From Collinsella sp. TM09-10AT (GTDB taxonomy: Bacteria; Actinomycetota; Coriobacteriia; Coriobacteriales; Coriobacteriaceae): DNA of 60,973 bases. Location: assembly GCF_003436275.1 (NCBI RefSeq), contig NZ_QSOP01000010.1, positions 15,957-76,929 of the forward strand, given 5' to 3'. The translations under genes were made by a program, and so were the position numbers. Positions 52,709-60,973 of the stretch are shown piece by piece (positions within the stretch are counted from its first letter, which is position 1; each line of letters starts with the position of its first letter). The notes below the pieces were generated by a model. It saw only the letters and a list, made by a program, of their open reading frames with translations. It ran no database searches and was not told the origin of the DNA.

Positions 52709-53820
52709 TGGCGGCGGCGCAGCCGGTTCGCTCCGGTATCGACTTTTCGGCATTTCGCGACCCCAAGCTGGCCCGCGAGCTCATCGATCGTATTCATGAG
52801 CTTGTCGGCAACCGCAGCATCAACCTTATGGAAGTCTGCGGTACGCATACCGTGAGCATTGGCCGCTATGGCTTTCATTCCATTATGCCGACGGGGCTCA
52901 AACTGCTAAGCGGCCCGGGGTGCCCCGTTTGCGTCACCGCCAACCGCGACATCGATCACGCAATCGCGCTTTCCAACATGGACGGCGCCATCATCACCAC
53001 CTTTGGCGACATGATGCGCGTGCCCGGATCGTCCACCTCGCTTGCCGCGCAAAAGGCGGCGGGGCGCGACATCCGCATCGTCTATTCTCCGCTCGACGCA
53101 CTCGACATTGCCGAGCAAAATCCCGAACGCCCGGTCATCTTTATGGGCGTCGGCTTTGAGACCACAACGCCCACCATTGCCGCCGCCATCCTAGAGGCCG
53201 ACGCGCGCGAGCTCCAGAACTTCTCGGTCTACTGTGCTCACAAGACCACGCCGCCGGCTCTGCGTGCGATCTCCAACGACCCCGAAACGACCATCGACGG
53301 CTTTATCCTGCCTGGTCACGTCGCTACCATCACGGGCCTGGCACCCTTTAGGTTTTTGGTCGATGAGTTCGAGACCCCCGGCGTAGTCACCGGGTTTGAG
53401 CCGGTCGATATCTTGCAGGGCATCTGCATGCTGGTCCAGATGGTTGTCGAGCACAGGCCCGCAATCGACAACGCCTACCGCCGTGGCGTCAATGCAGACG
53501 GCAATCCCGTAGCGCGCCAGCTGGTCGAGCAGGTGTTTGAGCCGTGCGACACCACGTGGCGCGGACTGGGACCGATTGCGGCTTCGGGTCTTTCCATCCG
53601 ACCCGAATTCGCGCGCTTTGATGCCGGCGCCCGCTTTGATGTGCCCGTTGAGGCGACGGTCGAGCCACGCGGGTGCCGCTGCGGCGACGTGCTGCGCGGA
53701 GCCATCACGCCGAGCGACTGCCCGCTGTTCGGCCACGCATGTACGCCCGAACACCCCGTCGGCCCCTGCATGGTGAGCTCCGAAGGCAGCTGCGCGGCGT
53801 ACTTTAGATACCGCGACTAG
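52708..53820 (+). CDS. hypD: Hydrogenase maturation scaffold HypD
   Basis: A 370-residue iron-sulfur scaffold on which Fe(CN)2CO is assembled. Signatures: VCGTHTVSIGRYG, LLSGPGCPVCVT, TTFGDMMRVPGS, FMGVGFETTTPT and, near the end, CRCGDVLRGAITPSDCPLFG and CTPEHPVGPCMVS. The GTG start at 52708 overlaps the hypC stop, implying coupling. Confidence 0.95.
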   Translation: MAAAQPVRSGIDFSAFRDPKLARELIDRIHELVGNRSINLMEVCGTHTVSIGRYGFHSIMPTGLKLLSGPGCPVCVTANRDIDHAIALSNMDGAIITTFGDMMRVPGSSTSLAAQKAAGRDIRIVYSPLDALDIAEQNPERPVIFMGVGFETTTPTIAAAILEADARELQNFSVYCAHKTTPPALRAISNDPETTIDGFILPGHVATITGLAPFRFLVDEFETPGVVTGFEPVDILQGICMLVQMVVEHRPAIDNAYRRGVNADGNPVARQLVEQVFEPCDTTWRGLGPIAASGLSIRPEFARFDAGARFDVPVEATVEPRGCRCGDVLRGAITPSDCPLFGHACTPEHPVGPCMVSSEGSCAAYFRYRD

Positions 53821-53868
53821 CCCGGACGCCCCCACGTACCGGCACCACCCACGATTGGAGTTTTCGAT

Positions 53869-54903
53869 ATGTCCCGTAATGCCACCGATAGCACTGTCCT
53901 GCTGGGCCACGGCTCCGGCGGCCAGATGATGAAGCGCATTATCGATGAGGTCTTTCTGGATGCCTTTGGGTCGCCCGAGCTGCTCGCGGGCAACGATGCC
54001 GGCGTCGCTGCGCTGCCCGCAAGCGGGCGAATCGCCATGTCGACCGACAGCTTTGTGGTAACGCCGCAGTTCTTCCCCGGCGGCAATATCGGCCGCCTCG
54101 CCGTATGTGGAACCGTCAACGACGTCGCGACCTCGGGCGCCAACGTGCGCTACCTCTCATGCGGCTTTATCCTCGAAGAGGGCTATCCCATGGACAAGCT
54201 CCGCCAGATCGTTCAGACCATGGCCGAAACGGCACATGAGGCAGGCGTGAAGATTATCACCGGCGACACCAAGGTGGTCGAGCGTGGAGGTGCCGACGGC
54301 GTCTACATCAATACCGCCGGCGTGGGCGAAGTGCCCGCGGGCGTAGCGCTCAGCGGTGCAAACTGTCGGCCCGGCGATGTCATCCTGGTGTCGGGTACGC
54401 TAGGCGACCACGGCATCGCCATCATGAGCCAGCGCGAGGGCTTGGCGTTTTCGAGCAACATCGAAAGCGACGCCGCACCGCTCAATCATCTGATTGCCGA
54501 CGTGCTCGCCGCCGCCCCCGACACCCGCTGCTTCCGCGACCCCACGCGCGGCGGCCTGGCATCCACGCTCAACGAGTTTGCCCAGGCCAGCGGCGTTGCC
54601 ATGGAGATCGACGAGGATGCCGTGCCCGTGCGCCCCGACGTGCAGGCCGCCTGCGAGATGCTCGGTTACGATGTGCTGCAGGTGGCAAACGAGGGCAAGA
54701 TGGTTGCCGTGGTGCCGGCCGAGCAGGCCGATGCCGCACTGACGGCCATGCGCGCCGCGCGCTACGGCGAAAACGCCGCGATTATCGGTCGCGCGCTGCC
54801 GCTTGCCGAGGGCGCCCGTCCCGCCGTGCGCGTACGCACCGGCTGGGGATCGACCCGCATCCTCGACATGCTCGTAGGAGAACAGCTGCCGAGAATTTGC
54901 TAG
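53869..54903 (+). CDS. hypE: Hydrogenase maturation protein HypE
   Basis: A 344-residue PurM-like enzyme that dehydrates the carbamoyl group to a cyano group. It ends in the required PRIC with Cys344, the modified residue. Other blocks are LLGHGSGGQMM, STDSFVVTPQFFPGGNIG, GTVNDVATSGA and TGDTKVVERG. The start codon follows TTGGAG. Last gene of the cluster; hypB is not next to it. Confidence 0.96.
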   Translation: MSRNATDSTVLLGHGSGGQMMKRIIDEVFLDAFGSPELLAGNDAGVAALPASGRIAMSTDSFVVTPQFFPGGNIGRLAVCGTVNDVATSGANVRYLSCGFILEEGYPMDKLRQIVQTMAETAHEAGVKIITGDTKVVERGGADGVYINTAGVGEVPAGVALSGANCRPGDVILVSGTLGDHGIAIMSQREGLAFSSNIESDAAPLNHLIADVLAAAPDTRCFRDPTRGGLASTLNEFAQASGVAMEIDEDAVPVRPDVQAACEMLGYDVLQVANEGKMVAVVPAEQADAALTAMRAARYGENAAIIGRALPLAEGARPAVRVRTGWGSTRILDMLVGEQLPRIC

Positions 54904-54992
54904 CGGCTGCTCTGCAAGCTGCTCAGCATCCGGCCACAATCGGCCCGCCCATTTTCACTGGGACGTTGGCCCACTCAAACTGCGAGGAGATG

Positions 54993-55033
54993 GAAGGGCC
55001 CTCCTGCCGAGCTGATCGGTAGGAGGGCCCTTC
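54993..55033. terminator. 18-bp-stem bidirectional terminator
   Basis: 54993-55010 and 55016-55033 pair (one G-T) around GCTGA, GAAGGGCCCTCCT at the base. It lies between hypE and the convergent surface-protein gene and can serve both. Confidence 0.75.
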
Positions 55034-55084
55034 GCTTTGCAAGACCATACTCCTTGCAGTATTTACCTGGTAGGCAGAGGCTCG

Positions 55085-58000
55085 CTACGCCGCGCGGCGT
55101 TTGGTGTAGACAAACCAGCCGCCGACGGCCCCGATACCGACGATGCCCACGGCAACGCCAGCGATAGCAAAGCCGTTTGGACCCGCGTCCGCAGCCTTGT
55201 TGGCGGCGCCGGCGCTCAACGCGGCGGTCTTGCCGGACGTACCCGACTTTTTGCCGCTCTTGTCTGTCTTACCGGCGACGGAAGACTCCGTCAAATCCTT
55301 CTTGCCGGATTCAGCCTCGTCCTTGGAATCGCCAGCTGCCTTGGCGCCCTCGCGCGAGGAAGCACCGGCCATCTTGGCGGCCACAGGAGCCATTACGCCC
55401 GCAAAACCGCCGGTCCCGTTGCCGGCACCGCCGTCCGACCCGGCACCCGGCGTCAGGACGCCCGGCGCCACCGTGGGCTTCTGCGGGTCCTTGCTGCTCG
55501 AGCCCTTGCCCGCCGTCACGGCCGTCTTCCAGGCAATCGTCTCTCCCGAGGAGACACGATATGTCGTGAGCGCGCGGAGCGCCTGCTCGGTCGCCATGGC
55601 GTTGGCCGCGCCGCCCTTGCTGTGCGCATAGCCGTTGCCGCCGTCCACGCGGTACAGGTCCAGCGCGCAGACCACGTTGGTCACAGCATTTGCAAACCCG
55701 TTGACGGGGTTGGCCGGGTCTCGGTCGAGCGAAAGCAGCGCGAGGATCACCTGGGCATTGGCCTCGGCAGAACCAAAGTCGCAGGTGCCCGCATTCATCT
55801 TGCCCTTGAGGTAGGAGAGGCCATTCTCGATGGCAGCATCGACCTTGGTGTCAACCGCGTAAGGCGCCACGGCCTGGATCGCCATAGCCGTCAGGTCCAC
55901 GTCGCCCAGGCGCGTACCCTCCACAGCCGCGTCGCTGCCGAGGAGCTCACAGACGGCATCCACGAGACTCGCGCACGTCCAGGTGGAGCCGGCGGGCGCA
56001 TCCGAGCCGCTCGCATTGAGCGCCATCAGCGCGAAGATCTTCTCGTTGGCGCGCGCCATATCGGTGCGGCTGCAGATGAGCTCGACCAGGTTGACGCCGT
56101 CATAGTTGGTGATGTCCTTGCCTATGGCGGAGAGAGCCAGCGCCACACGCTCGGTCTCGGTCAGAGCGCAGGTCGCACTCCCCCACTCGGCCTTGTGCTC
56201 GGCCAGCGAGGCATGGTAGTTGTCGAGCAGCTTGGAATCGATCTTGCGGCCCGCCTTGGCAAAGTCGTAGATCTCCCACTCGTCGCCGTACTGGAAGGCG
56301 TCGGAGCTGCGGCGCGCGTCGATGAACGCAGCGGCAGCGTCGATGCCCGCCGAGGCGGACTCACTCGTGGCGGGGCTCGCGGCCACACCGGCCACGGTGA
56401 TGGTAAGCGTCACGGGCTCGGCGGGGGCAGTCGTGTCCACCGGCGTACCCGTCGCGACCACCGTGCCGGCCGAAAGCGCCGTCACCGTGTAGTCGCTCGA
56501 GGCCACGTACAGGCCGTCGTCGGGAGCGCCGTCGACGTGCTTCCAAGCGCCCTTCTCGTTGCGGTCGATGCTCACGATCCCCGAGGCGTCCTTGCCGTCG
56601 AGCGTCTTGAACGTCCAGGTGAGGCCGGGTTCGGTCACGCTCCAGCCGTCCGCGTCGTTCTTGCCGGTAAAGGCCAGGTCGAGCTTTTGCGCCGAGCCGG
56701 CCTTGAGGTAGAGGCTGTCCGTGCCGGCCGTCACGCTCGCAAGCGGATTTTGGTAAGCATAAGTCACGTCGCACGACGCGCTGATGACCTTGCCATCGGC
56801 GTCCGTGTCGGGCAGCGTCGCGGTAAACGTGGTGGTGCCAGCCTTGTACGCCGTGTAGCCGATCTCGCCCGCGGTGGTGTAGGCCGCCACGGCAGGATCG
56901 CTGCTCGTCACGGTAAAGTTGTCGCGGTTGGTGGCGTTGTCGGGCGCCACCACCGGGCGTGCGTGATCGGTCAAAAACGCGCCGCGCTCGGAGAGTGGGC
57001 TGCGGCCCTGCAGGTAGACGGTGGCGCCGTCCTCGTTATAGCCCATCGAGATGGACGTGGCGGCCACGGCTTCGGACGTCAGCGTCACGCTCTTGGAGCC
57101 GGCGCCCGCAGATGCGGCGTCGCGCGGGGTAACGGTAATCGTGGCACTGCCGGCATGCTTGAAGTAAAAGCAGGCCGAGTAGTCGTTGCTGTAGATGGTC
57201 GTAGGATCGCTCGAGGCAAAGTGGAAGCGGCTGAACGAGACGGGCACGTACTCGCCCTTATCGGCATCGACGTAATGCACGCGAATCTCGAGGTTGCGCA
57301 CCTCGGAGCCCTGGACGGTAGCCGTACCATCGGTCACGTTGCTCACGGTGCCGTCGGAGGCACGATACCACAGCTCAAAGTCGTCGAACTGCTTGGCTTT
57401 GGCCTTGATCTTGATGGTAGCCACGGTCTGCTCGGAGCCATCGGCCTTGCGCTCGGTGGCGGTCACCGTGCCGGTAGCGTTGTCGTAGACGTAGAGCTCT
57501 CCCGTGGACTCGTTGATGCCGATGTTGCCGCGGTTGGCGTCATCGGTGCCCCAGGTGATGGTGCTCGTGGCCGGGACGCCCTTAAGTGCAAAGACGCCAA
57601 GTTTGCGGTAGGCGTCCACAGCATCAGGCGAAACCTCGAGCATATGGCCGGCAACCGTCTGGCTGGTGCCGTCGTTGGCCGTGAAGCTCACGGTGTAGGC
57701 GTCGGCGGGCGTGGTGTCCTCGGGCGCCTGGTAGCTGTTGCCCGAGCCAAAGACCGGCGTGCCATTTTTATCGATACCCCAGCTGCTACCGTTGGCGCCG
57801 CAGTTGGCGTTGATAAGATCGGCGAAGGCATCGGTGGCCATGTCGGCGGGGTCGACGGCATAGGAGTTGACGAATGCCGAGGCGGGAGCGTCCATCTTGT
57901 TGGTGAGGAATGCGCCCCAGTAGGTGTTGACGAGCTGGCCCGCGCTATAGGTCGCGAACAGCGCGCCCGCTGTGCCCTCGGAGGTCGACACGCAGTTGGA

Positions 58001-59629
58001 CACGATGCCGCCGTCGAGCGTACGCGCAAAGCCCGCAACGCCCTTGCCGGTCACACTCGTGGAGCAGTTGAGCACGGCACCCTGAACCTTGTTGCCCAGG
58101 GGGCCGAACGCCTTACCGTCCGTCGCCTGCTTGAGTTCACCGGAAAACGAGATGTTCTGCACCACGCCCGTGGAGGCAACGCCGTCCATGAGCGACTTCA
58201 CGCCGCCACCGTTGGCGAAGGTGATGGTGTGGCCCTGGCCGTCGAGCGTGCCCGCGAGCATGCCCATGGGGGCAAAGAACCAGCTGTCATCGATGGTGAT
58301 GTCGTTGTCGAGAACGTAGTAGGCGTCGGCGTCGGCGGGCTTGAACTTGTTTTCGAGGTCGCTCTGCGAGCTCAGGCGCACTACGTTCTGCGGCCGAGCC
58401 ACGGGCTCGGTGGGCTTGGGCTTCTCGAGTGCGGCAATGGCATCGGTGAGCGCCTTGGTTGCGCCGTTGACCTCGACCTGTGCGGCATCGTCGTTGGCGT
58501 AGACGTCCTGGGCGCTCACAAGGGCCTCGGCGAGCTTCGACCAGCTCTCGGCCGTGTAGTCGCCCTCGACCCTGGCGCTGGCATCGTCAATCGCAGCCTT
58601 AAGGGCATCCTTGTTCACGACGACCGCAGCACCGCCCGAGACCAGCACGGGCAAACCGCCCTGTGCAGACCAGCTAAAGCCGGTGGCAGGAGCATCGGTG
58701 TTGAGCTTATCGACCGAGGCCTGGGTCTTGAGGTCGTCGACAGAGATTTTGCTGCCGAAGGAAGAATCATTGCCAAAACCGCAAGCCTGGTCGCCCGCGG
58801 TGAAGAGGTTGTTGACCATAGCACCGGAGCTATACCGGCAAACGAGACCATGAGCGAAATAGCCCGACATCGATCCGGAAACGTAAGAGTTGATTACAGA
58901 CCCACCGTTGAGCGTTCCCACCAGGCCACCGTAATCGGCCCAAGTGCCGCCATCGCTCAAAGTGACCGTCGACCAGCACATCTGCACGGTTCCCGAGCAA
59001 TTGATCGCAAGGGCGCCCTCATAATCGCCCATGGTTGCCCGGCCCGTCACGCCCAGATTCTGCACCGTGCCAGTCACGCTCTTCGCAAGTGCCTTGCCGT
59101 TAAGCACGATGCTGTGGCCCTGGCCATCGAGCGTGCCGGCCACGGTCTCGATCTGCTGGTCGGCGCCAAGACTGATATCCGCCGTAAGCCTCACGACGGC
59201 CCCAGCCTCGATGGTGGTAGGCAGCTCGCCAGCAGAAGAGACCGTCATGGTCTCGCCGGCCTTGGCAACGCGCACGTCACGTGCCTGCTGAACATCGGCG
59301 TCGTCATCGTCGACGTTCACCGCAGCGGCGTTCTGCCCGTCCGCACTCAGCATGGCGGCAAGCCCCTCATCGGCAGACGGAGCAACGTCGGATCTTGCCT
59401 CGTCCGCCGACGCCTCGGCGCCTTCAGCACCCGTCTGCTCGTCCGCAGTGAAACTCGACTCGTCGGCATTCTCGGCAGTATCCGCCTGCTGCGAGGCCTG
59501 GGCCTGCGCCTGCACAGCGATCTCTGCCACGCCCTCGGCAAATGCCGACGTACCCGGCATCGACCAGACTAGCAGCACCGAGAAAGCAGCGGCCCCCAGG
59601 CGCTTGAGCATAATGTTGTTTCGCGTCAC
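55085..59629 (-). CDS. Giant surface protein under a cobalamin riboswitch
   Basis: A 1514-residue exported protein. The signal peptide ends SAFA near residue 31, then comes an acidic low-complexity stretch. Two beta-helix regions with GLUG-like repeats (about 146-276, GTLDGQGHSIVLNG, GGLVGTLNGGSVINSYV; and 416-610) flank a FIVAR-like helical segment (about 338-400). Ig-like beta domains follow (about 646-1076). Residues 1106-1363 form an alpha/alpha-toroid of the terpenoid-cyclase/transcobalamin type (GSAEANAQVILALLSLD; GGAANAMATEQALRALTTYR). A Gly/Lys/Ser linker and one membrane helix with KRRAA anchor the C-terminus, without LPXTG. GTG 59629 follows AAGGAG. The riboswitch suggests corrinoid binding; this is inference. 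Confidence 0.8.
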   Translation of the reverse strand: MTRNNIMLKRLGAAAFSVLLVWSMPGTSAFAEGVAEIAVQAQAQASQQADTAENADESSFTADEQTGAEGAEASADEARSDVAPSADEGLAAMLSADGQNAAAVNVDDDDADVQQARDVRVAKAGETMTVSSAGELPTTIEAGAVVRLTADISLGADQQIETVAGTLDGQGHSIVLNGKALAKSVTGTVQNLGVTGRATMGDYEGALAINCSGTVQMCWSTVTLSDGGTWADYGGLVGTLNGGSVINSYVSGSMSGYFAHGLVCRYSSGAMVNNLFTAGDQACGFGNDSSFGSKISVDDLKTQASVDKLNTDAPATGFSWSAQGGLPVLVSGGAAVVVNKDALKAAIDDASARVEGDYTAESWSKLAEALVSAQDVYANDDAAQVEVNGATKALTDAIAALEKPKPTEPVARPQNVVRLSSQSDLENKFKPADADAYYVLDNDITIDDSWFFAPMGMLAGTLDGQGHTITFANGGGVKSLMDGVASTGVVQNISFSGELKQATDGKAFGPLGNKVQGAVLNCSTSVTGKGVAGFARTLDGGIVSNCVSTSEGTAGALFATYSAGQLVNTYWGAFLTNKMDAPASAFVNSYAVDPADMATDAFADLINANCGANGSSWGIDKNGTPVFGSGNSYQAPEDTTPADAYTVSFTANDGTSQTVAGHMLEVSPDAVDAYRKLGVFALKGVPATSTITWGTDDANRGNIGINESTGELYVYDNATGTVTATERKADGSEQTVATIKIKAKAKQFDDFELWYRASDGTVSNVTDGTATVQGSEVRNLEIRVHYVDADKGEYVPVSFSRFHFASSDPTTIYSNDYSACFYFKHAGSATITVTPRDAASAGAGSKSVTLTSEAVAATSISMGYNEDGATVYLQGRSPLSERGAFLTDHARPVVAPDNATNRDNFTVTSSDPAVAAYTTAGEIGYTAYKAGTTTFTATLPDTDADGKVISASCDVTYAYQNPLASVTAGTDSLYLKAGSAQKLDLAFTGKNDADGWSVTEPGLTWTFKTLDGKDASGIVSIDRNEKGAWKHVDGAPDDGLYVASSDYTVTALSAGTVVATGTPVDTTAPAEPVTLTITVAGVAASPATSESASAGIDAAAAFIDARRSSDAFQYGDEWEIYDFAKAGRKIDSKLLDNYHASLAEHKAEWGSATCALTETERVALALSAIGKDITNYDGVNLVELICSRTDMARANEKIFALMALNASGSDAPAGSTWTCASLVDAVCELLGSDAAVEGTRLGDVDLTAMAIQAVAPYAVDTKVDAAIENGLSYLKGKMNAGTCDFGSAEANAQVILALLSLDRDPANPVNGFANAVTNVVCALDLYRVDGGNGYAHSKGGAANAMATEQALRALTTYRVSSGETIAWKTAVTAGKGSSSKDPQKPTVAPGVLTPGAGSDGGAGNGTGGFAGVMAPVAAKMAGASSREGAKAAGDSKDEAESGKKDLTESSVAGKTDKSGKKSGTSGKTAALSAGAANKAADAGPNGFAIAGVAVGIVGIGAVGGWFVYTKRRAA

Positions 59630-59807
59630 CCGTTCTCCTTCTTTCGCGAACCTGCAATAGAGCCATGGCGAAGAAGGCGGGACAGGCGATACCCCGGCAG
59701 CACAAAGGCGCACGTCAGCCACCCTATCGGCAGCAAAACACACGCTCAGCAGCACCCCTTGTAGACCGGAATCCAGCGGCAAACAGAAAGGCCCTCGGTT
59801 TCGAGAA

Positions 59808-59913
59808 GAGCGCGGGCAGGTAATCTGGCTCGCGGGCGCGCCCGCACACAGTAACCGCCTTGCTCGGGATTCTCACCCGATTCCCCTTTATGCGCTCGCG
59901 CGCACCCGTGCTC
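59808..59913 (-). promoter_or_regulatory. Cobalamin riboswitch
   Basis: On the minus strand the leader reads GAATCGGGTGAGAATCCCGA (59883-59864), then GGCGGTTACTGTG, then the B12 box AGCCAGATTACCTGCC (59830-59815). GAGCACGGG (59913-59905) and CCCGCGCTC (59816-59808) close P1 with one mismatch. These are the conserved parts of the AdoCbl/MeCbl aptamer. It lies 178 nt before the surface-protein start; high cobalamin should reduce expression. Confidence 0.9.
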
Positions 59914-59937
59914 CGGCTTCTATTTTTTAACGGAGGA

Positions 59938-59967
59938 AGTGTACGTTACCGCAGGTAAATTGGTCAA
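59938..59967 (-). promoter_or_regulatory. Promoter of the riboswitch transcript
   Basis: TTGACC (59967-59962), an 18-bp spacer and TACACT (59943-59938) on the minus strand, placing transcription start near 59931, just ahead of the aptamer. Confidence 0.6.
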
Positions 59968-59993
59968 TGCACTACACAAAAACCGCCATATCC

Positions 59994-60007
59994 GAGCCAT
60001 ATGGCTC
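59994..60007. promoter_or_regulatory. 14-bp palindrome in the divergent gap
   Basis: GAGCCATATGGCTC is a perfect palindrome, with further partial symmetry outside (TCCGAGCC / GGCTCCCGGA). It lies between the riboswitch promoter and the phosphatase gene and could bind a regulator of either. Confidence 0.4.
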
Positions 60008-60185
60008 CCGGATAACCGCCTATAGGCAACCTCTATCGCCACCAGGCCGCTGACGAACCAAACCCACCCACAAGATTGAGCGGCCCGAATGCCCCCGCGG
60101 GACTTTTGACCCGCCCATTCCCGGCTGGGCGGCACGCGCTATTATGGTTGCCGTTTGCGTGAGCTATATAGATGGGAGCGTACCT

Positions 60186-60851
60186 ATGGCAGCTTTTTCC
60201 ACCGTGATCTTTGACCTTGACGGCACCATCCTCAACACGCTCGAGGACCTGGCGGCCGCCGGCAACCATACCTGCGAGACGCACGGCTGGCCTACGTTTG
60301 CCGTCGACGAGTACCGCTACAAGGTGGGAAACAGCATGCTCAAGCTGGTTGAGCGCTTTATGCCCGCCGAGTATGCGGGCGACGGCCGTATGTTTGAGCA
60401 GACGCTTACCGAGTTTAGGGCTTACTACGGCGAGCACAAGGAGGACCACACCGCCCCCTATGCCGACACGATCGAGATGCTCGACCGCTTGCGCGCCGCG
60501 GGTGTGCAGCTTGCCGTACTCACTAACAAGGACCACGTCTCGGCGGCTCCGCTTATCGAGAAATACTTTGGTTCCGAGCGCTTTGCGCTGGTGCAGGGCC
60601 GTGTCGATGCGTTTCCGCCCAAGCCCGAAGCACCCGTCACGCTGCATGTGATGGAAGAGCTGGGTGCCGATCCGGCAACCACGCTCTATGTGGGCGATTC
60701 CAATGTCGATATCCTGACCGGCCACAACGCCGGCCTTAAGAGTGCGGGCGTCAGCTGGGGCTTCCGCGGCCGCGCAGAGCTGGAAGCCGCCGGCGCCGAC
60801 TACGTGGTGGACACCCAGGCAGAGCTCACGGCGCTGGTACTGGGCGAGTAA
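60186..60851 (+). CDS. gph: HAD-family phosphatase (phosphoglycolate phosphatase-like)
   Basis: A 221-residue HAD hydrolase. Motif I is FDLDGTILNT (nucleophile Asp10-Asp12 region), motif II is LAVLTNKDH, motif III KPEAPVTLHVMEELG and motif IV VGDSNVDILTGHNAG. The cap domain (15-90) is of the small helical type. It is close to Gph/PGP, which removes phosphate from 2-phosphoglycolate, but substrates of this group vary. GGGAGCG lies before ATG 60186; an earlier frame has no site. Divergent from the riboswitch gene. Confidence 0.88.
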   Translation: MAAFSTVIFDLDGTILNTLEDLAAAGNHTCETHGWPTFAVDEYRYKVGNSMLKLVERFMPAEYAGDGRMFEQTLTEFRAYYGEHKEDHTAPYADTIEMLDRLRAAGVQLAVLTNKDHVSAAPLIEKYFGSERFALVQGRVDAFPPKPEAPVTLHVMEELGADPATTLYVGDSNVDILTGHNAGLKSAGVSWGFRGRAELEAAGADYVVDTQAELTALVLGE

Positions 60852-60881
60852 CCGCCCATCCCTCCCACGGGCAGCTAATGT

Positions 60882-60906
60882 GGGACGGAACTCTTTTAGC
60901 CGTCCC
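60882..60906. repeat. Short GGGACGG hairpin after gph
   Basis: GGGACGG and CCGTCCC pair around an 11-nt loop with T's, with GTG/CAC just outside. It could end gph and is of the same GTCCC type as the dispersed hairpins. The last 65 bp of the window hold nothing else I can support. Confidence 0.55.
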
Positions 60907-60973
60907 CCGCACCAAAGAAATGTCCCCAGCTGCCGGCAGAGACGATATGAGCAGGACATAAAAACATTGAGAG

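Noticed and set aside
55037..59572. A plus-strand open frame of about 1500 codons opposite the riboswitch-controlled gene
   Set aside because: It is the antisense shadow of a GC-rich gene: low-complexity Arg/Gly/His-rich product, no signal peptide or motif, and no ribosome-binding site. The minus strand has domains, signal peptide and riboswitch.

Overview
The window is high-GC chromosomal DNA (roughly 60% by eye) from a gut-type anaerobic actinobacterium. Gene content and protein style fit Collinsella or a close Coriobacteriia relative: a dnaK-grpE-dnaJ-hspR heat-shock locus, small bacterial ferredoxin, mannose-type PTS, NiFe-hydrogenase maturation genes and large sortase-like or membrane-anchored surface proteins. 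The taxon is inferred from this gene content.

Region 1 (16-13712) is a 13.65-kb integrative mobilizable element inserted in tRNA-Arg(CCT). A 47-bp direct repeat of the tRNA 3' end flanks it. It carries a tyrosine integrase, an excisionase-like protein, a winged-helix protein, a coiled-coil protein, an overlapping operon of three metallophosphoesterases, a tiny hydrophobic/basic peptide, a MobP-type relaxase with a MobC-like partner, a hairpin-rich probable oriT, a lipoprotein, and a 1124-residue cell-wall protein with a CAP domain. The last gene is divergent from an XRE regulator across a perfectly palindromic promoter. No type IV secretion genes are present, so transfer would need a helper.

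Region 2 (13.8-31.2 kb) holds an array of regularly spaced alternating inverted repeats, the manXYZ-manO PTS operon, hypA, a large iron-sulfur/FAD oxidoreductase divergent from a TetR regulator and its membrane-protein partner, a membrane-anchored protein, a DUF4143-type ATPase under a 26-bp inverted repeat, a 57-residue protein, ClpB, and two exported proteins framed by three copies of one hairpin repeat.

Region 3 (31.3-43.3 kb) has an aconitase-family hydratase, the dnaK-grpE-dnaJ-hspR locus, a second alternating-repeat array, a ferredoxin, and nadA-nadB-nadC-niaR with a palindromic operator over its promoter. clpB and dnaK share one 27-bp upstream element, the likely HspR operator.

Region 4 (43.3-48.9 kb) is a scar zone: a MITE-like hairpin element, a transposase remnant, and an intact IS3-type element whose end supplies the stop codon of the gene it truncates. 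An orphan GHKL sensor kinase, an unrecognised gene and thioredoxin follow.

Region 5 (49-61 kb) is nikR-hypF-hypC-hypD-hypE; no hydrogenase structural genes or hypB are in the window. It is followed by a 1514-residue surface protein with beta-helix, FIVAR, Ig-like and alpha-toroid segments, placed directly under a cobalamin riboswitch. That pairing suggests a surface corrinoid-capture protein and is the most interesting lead here. A phosphoglycolate-phosphatase-like HAD enzyme closes the window. Intergenic gaps throughout hold long-stem hairpin repeats, many containing a GGGGAC/GTCCCC core.
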